Of a stretch of DNA of 37,972 bases, positions 32,016 through 37,972 are shown in pieces (the first letter of the stretch is position 1; each line of letters opens with the position of its first letter). A program made the position numbers and the translations under genes. This stretch comes from Flavobacteriaceae bacterium. Lineage in GTDB: Bacteria; Bacteroidota; Bacteroidia; Flavobacteriales; Flavobacteriaceae. Below the pieces are notes generated by a model. It saw only the letters and a list, made by a program, of their open reading frames with translations. It was not told where the DNA came from and did not search any database. The stretch covers positions 1 to 37,972 of the forward strand of contig JAGQYS010000043.1 of NCBI GenBank assembly GCA_020435965.1. Reading direction: 5' to 3'.

Positions 32016-33848
32016 ATGAACGCATTCCAAAAACTTGGTCTTGACGACAATTTACTTCAAGCCATTGCTGACTTAGGTTTTGAAACACCTAGTGAAGTCC
32101 AAGAAAATTCAATCCCAATTTTATTAGAACAAGAAACTGATCTTGTTGCATTAGCCCAAACAGGAACAGGTAAAACTGCTGCTTTTGGTTTTCCGATGCT
32201 ACAAAAAATTAACATCGATAGCAGAACCACTCAAGGTCTGATACTCTCTCCTACTCGTGAACTTTGTTTGCAAATTGCAAATGAATTAAAGCTTTATGGT
32301 AAATACTATAAAGGACTTAATGTTACTGCTATTTATGGTGGAGCAAGCATAACCGAACAAGCTAGAGAAGTAAAACGTGGTGCACAAATTATTGTGGCAA
32401 CTCCAGGACGAATGAAAGACATGATTAGCAGACGTCTGGTAGACATCTCTAAAATTGAATATGCGGTTTTAGATGAGGCTGACGAAATGCTAAACATGGG
32501 TTTTTATGATGACATTACAGACATTTTATCTCACACTCCTGAAAATAAATGTACATGGTTGTTTTCTGCAACAATGCCTAAAGAAGTTGCTGTAATTGCA
32601 AAAAAATTCATGGACAATCCCATTGAAATTACTGTAGGAAATAAAAATGAAAGCACAAGTCAAGTATCACATGAGTATTACTTAGTAAATGCTAGAGATC
32701 GTTATCAAGCATTAAAACGCTTAGCTGATGCTAATCCTGATATTTTTTCTGTGATATTTTGTCGTACAAAACGTGATACTCAAAAAGTAGCTGAAAACCT
32801 TATAGAAGATGGCTACAGTGCTGGAGCATTACATGGTGATTTAAGTCAGAACCAACGTGATTTGGTGATGAAATCATTTAGAAACCAACAAATTCAAATG
32901 TTAGTCGCTACAGATGTTGCTGCTCGTGGTATTGATGTAGATGATATTACTCACGTAATCAACTATCAACTTCCTGATGAACCAGAAGTTTATACGCATC
33001 GTTCTGGACGAACAGGTCGTGCAGGGAAAACTGGAATTTCTATGGTTATTGTTTCTAAAAGTGAATTGAGAAAAATAAAAACCATAGAACGTGTTATTAA
33101 AAAGGAGTTTGTAAAGAAAGAAATTCCTGATGGTATGGAGATTTGTGAAGTACAACTCATGTCGCTTGCCAATAAAATTCATAATACTGAGGTTAACCAT
33201 GAAATTGACGATTATCTTTCTAGTATTAATGAATTATTTGAAGATACTTCAAAAGACGAGCTGATTAAAAAATTCTTCTCTGTAGAATTCACACGTTTCT
33301 ACAATTATTATCAAAAAGCAAAAAACCTTAACATTGAAGCACAGCATAGCAGCGAAAAAGATAGCAGTAGCAGTGCAAATTCAACGCGCTATTTTATTAA
33401 TGTTGGTAAAAAAGATGGTTTTGATTGGATGAAACTTAAAGACTTTTTAAAAGAAGTACTAGAGTTAGGTAGAGACGATGTGTTTAAAGTAGATGTAAAA
33501 GATAGTTTCTCATTTTTTAATACTGAATCAGAATTAACACCAAAAGTATTAGAATTCTTTACTGATTTTAAGCATAATGGACGTTTTGTCAATGTTGAAA
33601 TTAGTGAAGATAAAGGTCGTGGTACTAGCAGAAGCAAAAGACGTCGTGGTGCAAGCAGTAGACGATCTGGCGATTCTAAGCCTAGAGGTGATAGACGCTC
33701 TGGAAATAGAAGTGAAAGACGCTCTGAATCTCGATCAAAACGATCTGGTGATTCATCTAATTCAAACAGAAAAGAGAGACGTTCAAACATTGAAAAAAAA
33801 TCAACTGAGGCAAGTTTTTCAAGACCTAGACGTTCTAGAAGAAAATAA
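32016..33848 (+). CDS. DEAD-box ATP-dependent RNA helicase (DeaD/CsdA-like)
   Basis: 610 residues. Q motif near 3-35 (FETPSEVQENSIPILL), Walker A AQTGTGKT at 47-54, PTREL at 79-83, DEAD at 153-156, SAT at 184-186, and HRSGRTGRAG at 328-337. A DbpA-type RNA-binding domain spans about 460-535 (RYFINVGKKDGFDWMKLKDF). The last 65 residues are a disordered Arg/Ser/Gly-rich tail with SRSKRRRGASSRRSGDSK-type runs. It unwinds RNA in ribosome assembly and cold adaptation. The preceding structured leader suggests post-transcriptional control. Confidence 0.93.
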   Translation: MNAFQKLGLDDNLLQAIADLGFETPSEVQENSIPILLEQETDLVALAQTGTGKTAAFGFPMLQKINIDSRTTQGLILSPTRELCLQIANELKLYGKYYKGLNVTAIYGGASITEQAREVKRGAQIIVATPGRMKDMISRRLVDISKIEYAVLDEADEMLNMGFYDDITDILSHTPENKCTWLFSATMPKEVAVIAKKFMDNPIEITVGNKNESTSQVSHEYYLVNARDRYQALKRLADANPDIFSVIFCRTKRDTQKVAENLIEDGYSAGALHGDLSQNQRDLVMKSFRNQQIQMLVATDVAARGIDVDDITHVINYQLPDEPEVYTHRSGRTGRAGKTGISMVIVSKSELRKIKTIERVIKKEFVKKEIPDGMEICEVQLMSLANKIHNTEVNHEIDDYLSSINELFEDTSKDELIKKFFSVEFTRFYNYYQKAKNLNIEAQHSSEKDSSSSANSTRYFINVGKKDGFDWMKLKDFLKEVLELGRDDVFKVDVKDSFSFFNTESELTPKVLEFFTDFKHNGRFVNVEISEDKGRGTSRSKRRRGASSRRSGDSKPRGDRRSGNRSERRSESRSKRSGDSSNSNRKERRSNIEKKSTEASFSRPRRSRRK

Positions 33849-33926
33849 ACGTTGTTGTTAATTTTTAGTCAAAGTTATAAATGAAAGGCAAAATAGTTCG
33901 TTTTGTTTAGTACTTTTACATCATAA

Positions 33927-34709
33927 ATGAATTTAATGAGCAGACTTTTCCTACTTACCATTTTATTTTTGTCGTTCAACTTAAGTGCCCAAAATGATAC
34001 TACTGTTAAGGGTAGAATTGTTGAAGCAGGAACCATTAATCCGCTTGAAAATGTTAACATTGTTAACCTAAATAAAGTAATTGGTACTGCTACAAATAAA
34101 GATGGTGAGTTTGAAATTAGAGTAAGTGTTAACGATACACTTCATCTTTCCTATTTAGGATTTAAGTCTATTAAGGTACGTGTTACTAACGATTGGGTTA
34201 ATTTCGGAACTTCTGCAACCATTGAAATGACTGAGCTTGCTCTAGCTCTTGAAGAAGTTGTAGTTAGCCAAATGAAGCTAACAGGTTATCTAGAGCTTGA
34301 TATACAACAAGTACCTATTCAGCAAAATTTTAGATATAGTATTTCAGGTCTAAATACTGGTTATGAGTCCAAACCTCAACCAGCAGGAGCCATTACTAGA
34401 GTTTTGGGAGCTATTTTTAATCCTGCAGATTTCTTGTATAAGATGTTTGGTAAAAAACCAAATGAAATGCACAAACTCAGAAAGATGAAGCAAGATGATG
34501 AAATAAGAAACATCCTTGCCTCTCGTTTTGACAGAGAAATGCTTACAACTTTACTACAAGTAGATAAAGTAGATTTAGATTTACTAATTACTGAATGTAA
34601 TTACTCAAAAGATTTTGTAAGAACAGCAAACGATCTTCAAATTCTTGATGCACTAAGTGAGTGTTACGAAGAATACAAAGTCCTTAGCCGAAGCAAAAAG
34701 CGTCTTTAA
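33927..34709 (+). CDS. secreted CarboxypepD_reg-like domain protein
   Basis: 260 residues. The signal peptide ends near residue 20 (SFNLSAQN). A CarboxypepD_reg-like beta-sandwich at about 25-110 (TVKGRIVEAGTINPLENVNI, ATNKDGEFEIRV, LHLSYLGFKSIKV) is the domain also found at the N terminus of SusC-type receptors. The remaining 150 residues are helical, with EMTELALALEEVVVSQMK and a charged C terminus. There is no beta-barrel, so it is a stand-alone periplasmic or surface protein of unknown role. Confidence 0.82.
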   Translation: MNLMSRLFLLTILFLSFNLSAQNDTTVKGRIVEAGTINPLENVNIVNLNKVIGTATNKDGEFEIRVSVNDTLHLSYLGFKSIKVRVTNDWVNFGTSATIEMTELALALEEVVVSQMKLTGYLELDIQQVPIQQNFRYSISGLNTGYESKPQPAGAITRVLGAIFNPADFLYKMFGKKPNEMHKLRKMKQDDEIRNILASRFDREMLTTLLQVDKVDLDLLITECNYSKDFVRTANDLQILDALSECYEEYKVLSRSKKRL

Positions 34710-35080
34710 CGTTGTGAGTGTAAGGCCACTCTATTACCTTCAGTATCAATAAAAACACCCATACAACCATGTTCAGGTGATATTTCGGTTTTTGGTTGAT
34801 AAATTTTTCCACCAGCTTTTTCAACTCTATCCAATTCATTTTGCACATCATTACAACCAAAATAAACCAAGGTACCTTCTTGGCTTGGTATGTAAGATTC
34901 TTGCTTTATCAGTGTACCTCGAGCTCCATGTACATCTCCATTATCAGGAAACCAACCCATTAGCAAACCACCAAAGTCTACAATATTAATATTTATCTTA
35001 AAAACTGTTTCGTAAAACGCTTTGGCTCTGTCCATGTCAGAAACAGGAATCTCAAACCAAACTACCATGTTGTCTTTCAT
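34706..35080 (-). CDS. VOC family (glyoxalase-like) protein
   Basis: 124 residues. It begins MVVWFEIPVSDMDRAKAFYE after a short lead and ends GCMGVFIDTEGNRVALHSQR, the two beta-alpha-beta-beta-beta halves of the VOC fold. The function (dioxygenase, lyase, isomerase or binding) cannot be derived. It has no signal peptide. It overlaps the CarboxypepD_reg gene end by four bases on the other strand, and it follows the SRPBCC gene by four bases in the same operon. Confidence 0.85.
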   Translation of the reverse strand: MKDNMVVWFEIPVSDMDRAKAFYETVFKININIVDFGGLLMGWFPDNGDVHGARGTLIKQESYIPSQEGTLVYFGCNDVQNELDRVEKAGGKIYQPKTEISPEHGCMGVFIDTEGNRVALHSQR

Positions 35081-35084
35081 TGTA

Positions 35085-35618
35085 CTATTTTTTATGTTCT
35101 AATAATCGTTTTAAATCAGCCAATCCTTCTTCAAAGTCTTTACCAACGGTTTTATCCATGTCATAAAACAACATAAACACATTAAAAGGAGTTGGGTTTC
35201 TTCCTGAAAAACCCCAAGTTACCAAGGTTTGGTCATCTTCAACTTTGGCAACCATTAAAGTCCCTATAGATTGTGATTTCCAAGGCTTAAAAAAACGTAA
35301 TTGAGTTTCAACTAGCTCGTTTTCTATAATAGTTAAGATTTCTTGTTCGCCTTCACCTACATCTTTATTGCCTTTCCACTTAGATACAAATCCAACCTTA
35401 CCATCTTCACCAATAAACTCTTGTGTCATATTTGGATCTTTCTTTTTCCAAGGTGACCAATGCTCTTGGTTTTTTATAAGCTTTAAGTACTGAAACACTT
35501 CTTTGTGAGGCTTATCAATAATAATGCTCCTGCTTAAACTATATTCGTTTGGAGCTATTAGAATAACAATAATAAGTATAAGAGCAACAACTGCTAGAAT
35601 ATATATTAACAACTGCAT
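35085..35618 (-). CDS. SRPBCC (START/polyketide cyclase-like) family protein
   Basis: 177 residues. One N-terminal membrane helix (about 3-22, LLIYILAVVALILIIVILIA) precedes a SRPBCC domain, with SRSIIIDKPHKEVFQYLKLI, EHWSPWKKKDPNM and a C-terminal TWGFSGRNPTPFNVFMLFYD. This is the Bacteroidota family of polyketide-cyclase-like proteins with an anchor; ligand unknown. It is co-directional with the VOC gene. Confidence 0.82.
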   Translation of the reverse strand: MQLLIYILAVVALILIIVILIAPNEYSLSRSIIIDKPHKEVFQYLKLIKNQEHWSPWKKKDPNMTQEFIGEDGKVGFVSKWKGNKDVGEGEQEILTIIENELVETQLRFFKPWKSQSIGTLMVAKVEDDQTLVTWGFSGRNPTPFNVFMLFYDMDKTVGKDFEEGLADLKRLLEHKK

Positions 35619-35667
35619 AACTTTGTTTAGAATTAAATGGACAATTAATGGTTTGAATTTACAAAAA

Positions 35668-36324
35668 TTATTGCTGAATTAAATAACGCTCCAAAATTTT
35701 ATCAAAACTCTTTATGGTTTTTTTACACCAATCAAATCGTTTTTGAAGCTTTTCAGTATCAGTAAGTTGCCATTGTAAGTCAGATGTTCTGAGCCTTTGA
35801 GTAACATCTTGCAGTATAATGGCAGCAGAAACCGAAATATTAAGGCTCTCAGTAAAACCAACCATTGGTATTTTTAAAAAGCAATCGGCTTGTTTTAAAA
35901 CCTCATCAGATAAGCCTTGTGTTTCTCTACCAAAGAAAAAACAAGACTTTTTAGTAATATCAAAATCAGCTAAATTACAATCTTGTTTATGTGGTGTTGT
36001 AGCTACAATTTGGTAGCCTTGTTTTTTGATAGATTGAATTGCTTTTTTTGTAGAATGATGCCTAACCAAATCAACCCATTTTTGAGCTCCCATAGCAATT
36101 TCTCTATCAATACGTTTTACATTTCGCTCTTCAATAACATGCAATTCCTGAATACCAAACACATCACAACTTCGCATCACTGCACTAGTGTTGTGTAGTT
36201 GATATACATCTTCAGTAGCCACAGTAAAATGCTTGGTTCTGTTCTCAAGTACCTTTTTAAAACGCTCAATACGATTTTCGGTAAGGTAAGTTTCGAGGTA
36301 TTCTACTAAATTTTTATCAACCAT
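35668..36324 (-). CDS. trmH: TrmH-like tRNA (guanosine-2'-O-)methyltransferase (SpoU family)
   Basis: 218 residues from the ATG at 36322-36324; an ATG directly before it and a TTG two codons further up are in frame but less likely. The knotted SpoU fold has HNTSAVMRSCDVFGIQELHV (motif 1 with the conserved Asn and Arg), FFGRETQGLSDEVL (motif 2) and IPMVGFTESLNISVSAAI (motif 3). The C-terminal helical end fits TrmH rather than RlmB or TrmL. It methylates G18 in the D-loop of tRNAs, or a related site. It precedes the SRPBCC and VOC genes with a 50-bp gap, possibly one transcript. Confidence 0.87.
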   Translation of the reverse strand: MVDKNLVEYLETYLTENRIERFKKVLENRTKHFTVATEDVYQLHNTSAVMRSCDVFGIQELHVIEERNVKRIDREIAMGAQKWVDLVRHHSTKKAIQSIKKQGYQIVATTPHKQDCNLADFDITKKSCFFFGRETQGLSDEVLKQADCFLKIPMVGFTESLNISVSAAIILQDVTQRLRTSDLQWQLTDTEKLQKRFDWCKKTIKSFDKILERYLIQQ

Positions 36325-36450
36325 CATTTTCAAATATAAATAAAATAGTAAATTGAGCAGATGAAATGAGCGTCAACAAAAGCTTATCCTAAAATCACTA
36401 GGTATTTGGCGAATTCCATTTGACCAAATCAAAACAGTAAATATTAACAA

Positions 36451-37131
36451 ATGAAACACATTGTTGTACTATCTGGAGCTGGAATGAGTGCCGAAAGCGG
36501 ACTTAAAACATTTAGAGATGCTAATGGTCTTTGGGAAGGTCATGATGTCATGGAAGTAGCCTCACCTGAAGGTTTTGCCAAAAATCCTGAATTGGTTTTA
36601 GATTTTTATAATCAACGTAGAAGGCAACTGTTACAAGTACAACCTAATGCTGCACATTTTGGTTTGGCAGAATTAGAAAAAGACCATAATGTAACTATTG
36701 TAACTCAAAATGTAGACGACTTGCATGAACGCGCTGGTAGCAGCAATGTGATTCATTTGCATGGCGAACTTTTAAAAGTACGAAGCATTTATGATGAATT
36801 TGACGTTAAAGATTGGCACGACGATTTGATTTTAGGTGATGTTTGCGACAAAGGCTACCAATTGCGACCACATATAGTTTGGTTTGGAGAAGCTGTGCCA
36901 TTAATACCAAAAGCCATAAGCATTTGTGAAACAGCAGATGTGTTATTAATTATTGGTACCTCTATGCAAGTGTATCCTGCAGCTAGCTTAATGCATTATG
37001 TAAAGCCAGAGACTAAGATTTTTTATATAGATCCTAATCCAGCAATAAGCAGCAATACACAAATTACAGTGGTTAAGAAAACAGCAACCTTGGGATTGAT
37101 TAAAGTAATTGAATTGATTAAAGCCACTTGA
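36451..37131 (+). CDS. cobB: CobB-type NAD-dependent protein deacylase without the zinc cysteines
   Basis: 226 residues. The Rossmann part has LSGAGMSAESGLKTFRD (8-23), the TQNVDDLHERAG block (85-96) and the catalytic His104 in HLHGEL. Tyr53 and Arg56 in YNQR match the YxxR pair of class III desuccinylases. The small-domain segment between 112 and 140 lacks the usual two CxxC pairs (only VCDKG remains), so it should not bind zinc; this is seen in other Bacteroidota members of the family. The likely reaction is removal of succinyl or acetyl groups from lysine. Confidence 0.88.
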   Translation: MKHIVVLSGAGMSAESGLKTFRDANGLWEGHDVMEVASPEGFAKNPELVLDFYNQRRRQLLQVQPNAAHFGLAELEKDHNVTIVTQNVDDLHERAGSSNVIHLHGELLKVRSIYDEFDVKDWHDDLILGDVCDKGYQLRPHIVWFGEAVPLIPKAISICETADVLLIIGTSMQVYPAASLMHYVKPETKIFYIDPNPAISSNTQITVVKKTATLGLIKVIELIKAT

Positions 37132-37167
37132 CTTTATCGGAAAAAAAGTCGAACTTCGCTTTTGGAC

Positions 37168-37214
37168 GATATCATTCATAAACAAGTTGACAAATGATAT
37201 CTTAACCGTTGGGC
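37168..37214 (+). repeat. stem-loop ending in CCGTTGGGC, upstream edge of a cassette-like unit
   Basis: GATATCATT (37168-37176) and AATGATATC (37193-37201) form a perfect 9-bp inverted repeat with a 16-base loop; four bases later comes CCGTTGGGC (37206-37214), which contains GTTRRRY. The next such element follows the toxin gene. Confidence 0.5.
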
Positions 37215-37272
37215 AACATTAGGAAAAACGACCAAAATTTCAGATATTTATCCAAATTAAGGATATAAAAAT

Positions 37273-37515
37273 ATGGCAACTGTTGATAAAATACGTAGTG
37301 GATTGATAGATAAAATTCTGACCATTAGAAACAAGGAATTTTTGATGGCACTTGACAACCTTATTTCTTCAAGTTCTACTGATAATGAGATTGTTCAACT
37401 GACTACAGCACAAAAAGAAATGCTGGAAATGAGCGAATTGGACATTCAAAACGGACGACTGATTTCTCAAGAAGCTATGGATAAAAGGAATTTGGAGTGG
37501 CTAAACGGAATGTAA
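37273..37515 (+). CDS. antitoxin of a ParE/RelE-type toxin-antitoxin pair
   Basis: 80 residues, small and acidic at the C terminus. The family layout of Bacteroidota antitoxins is visible: an N-terminal KIRSGLIDKILTIRNKEFLM, a middle VQLTTAQKEMLEMSELDIQN, then GRLISQEAMDKRNLEWLNG. The C-terminal half should wrap the toxin. The gene overlaps the toxin start by 19 bases. It lies inside a unit bounded by two CCGTTG stem-loops. Confidence 0.85.
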   Translation: MATVDKIRSGLIDKILTIRNKEFLMALDNLISSSSTDNEIVQLTTAQKEMLEMSELDIQNGRLISQEAMDKRNLEWLNGM

Positions 37516-37811
37516 GATGGACAAGAACGGCGGATATTCAATACGTTGGAATACTTGAATATTGGGTAAAACGGAACAAATCCGCAACTTATTCCAAAAA
37601 GCTGATCAAAATCGTAGCGAAACGAACAAAGCAGATTGCGGAATCACCATTCACATACAAGGAAGCTGACTTTAAAGATACTCATGTGGCATCGCTCGGA
37701 AACTTTAGTATTTTTTACAAAGTGATCGATGAAGAAATATTAATTACCGCATTTTGGGACAATAGACAAGACCCGAAAAAGTTACTTCGGATTTTAAAAG
37801 ATAATAAATAA
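37497..37811 (+). CDS. ParE/RelE-superfamily toxin
   Basis: 104 residues from a GTG start (37497-37499), giving MAKRNVRWTRTADIQYVGIL. The small alpha/beta toxin fold shows the conserved KKLIKIVAKRTKQIAESPFT helix, then GNFSIFYKVIDEEILITAFW and DNRQDPKKL, typical of ParE-like toxins that act on gyrase (RelE-type mRNA cleavage is the alternative). The start overlaps the antitoxin gene by 19 bases, which couples their translation. Confidence 0.88.
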   Translation: MAKRNVRWTRTADIQYVGILEYWVKRNKSATYSKKLIKIVAKRTKQIAESPFTYKEADFKDTHVASLGNFSIFYKVIDEEILITAFWDNRQDPKKLLRILKDNK

Positions 37812-37947
37812 CGTTGCACAACAACGTGTATGGCTCATTGCGGCTGAATTCCCTAATCGGAATTCATTGCAATTTGCTATCTTTCGGTTACGGTGGAAAA
37901 TCCTCGCGGATTTCCCGCAACGAGCCATACACAAGACCGTTGCCTAC
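37810..37947 (+). repeat. large imperfect inverted repeat, attC-like, ending in CCGTTG
   Basis: Outer arms GTGTATGGCTC (37826-37836) with GAGCCATACAC (37922-37932) pair perfectly over 11 bp; after one mismatch TTGCGG (37838-37843) pairs with CCGCAA (37915-37920). Inside are two hairpins: GAATTCC with GGAATTC (around 37846-37865) and GGAAAATCC with GGATTTCC (around 37895-37914). CAACG (37822-37826) can pair with CGTTG (37938-37942) across a five-base asymmetric bulge. GC content is visibly higher than in the surrounding genome. The structure recalls an integron attC site with a large terminal part, or a MITE end; neither is proven. Confidence 0.5.
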
Positions 37948-37972
37948 AATTGCGGAAACTCACTCGGGCGGG

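Noticed and set aside
36451..37131. Sir2-type protein next to a toxin-antitoxin pair, considered as an anti-phage defence gene
   Set aside because: It is a short stand-alone CobB-type deacylase with the YxxR desuccinylase pair and no fused effector domain, and it lies outside the cassette-like unit; a housekeeping role is simpler.
1..37972. Search for tRNA, rRNA, tmRNA genes, CRISPR arrays, insertion sequences and prophage genes
   Set aside because: Nothing with a cloverleaf, conserved rRNA core, regularly spaced direct repeats, transposase or phage structural motifs was seen by reading; a tool search could still find weak cases.

Overview
The window is AT-rich chromosomal DNA from a member of the Bacteroidota, most likely family Flavobacteriaceae. 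The signs are TAnnTTTG-type -7 promoter boxes (several with a TTG/TTTG -33 box 19 bp upstream), a type B ribosomal protein L31, a GlmU-like nucleotidyltransferase fusion, a secreted endonuclease with a C-terminal type IX secretion (Por) sorting domain, a CarboxypepD_reg-like outer-surface protein, and LytS/LytTR two-component proteins. Assignment below family level is not possible from sequence reading alone.

Layout. 1-1.1 kb: 5' part of carB and the rpmH gene, each on the minus strand. 1.2-5.3 kb: a TPR membrane protein, then a minus-strand envelope operon (alpha/beta hydrolase, lytic transglycosylase, cardiolipin synthase) and a small degenerate GNAT protein. 5.3-10.5 kb: lipocalin-like lipoprotein, mtaB, a peptide-type solute-binding lipoprotein, a GlmU-like protein and rpmE2. 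10.6-15.8 kb: DUF4199 protein, polyprenyl-phosphate-type glycosyltransferase, phosphoglucomutase and an MsbA-like ABC exporter. 16.0-17.7 kb: an ECF sigma operon with a membrane-anchored candidate anti-sigma factor and a periplasmic sensor. 17.7-21.9 kb: BNR-repeat lipoprotein, RsmB-like methyltransferase and a T9SS-secreted endonuclease I. 22.0-29.4 kb: an accessory-looking region with a decayed rsgA remnant, an M61-like lipoprotein peptidase, a decayed esterase copy next to an intact esterase, an orphan ExbB-like protein, a serine hydrolase and a LytS/LytTR pair. 29.5-31.1 kb: a second ECF sigma operon carrying an MscS channel. 31.3-37.1 kb: rdgB, a DEAD-box helicase with a structured leader, a CarboxypepD_reg protein, VOC and SRPBCC proteins, trmH and a CobB-type deacylase. 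37.2-37.97 kb: a ParE-type toxin-antitoxin pair bracketed by two stem-loops that each end in CCGTTG, resembling a mobile cassette.

The most coherent unreported-looking system is at 22.4-29.4 kb. The three promoters that drive the ExbB/esterase/peptidase genes, the serine hydrolase and the LytS/LytTR pair all carry the same GCTAAATTGGT box. In all three the box sits exactly 40 bp upstream of a -7 element. This indicates a self-controlled LytTR regulon of secreted hydrolases. Other notable points are sigmaE-like promoters in front of both ECF sigma genes (both of which start with TTG), a multi-hairpin leader RNA in front of the DEAD-box helicase, and two gene remnants that record gene loss.
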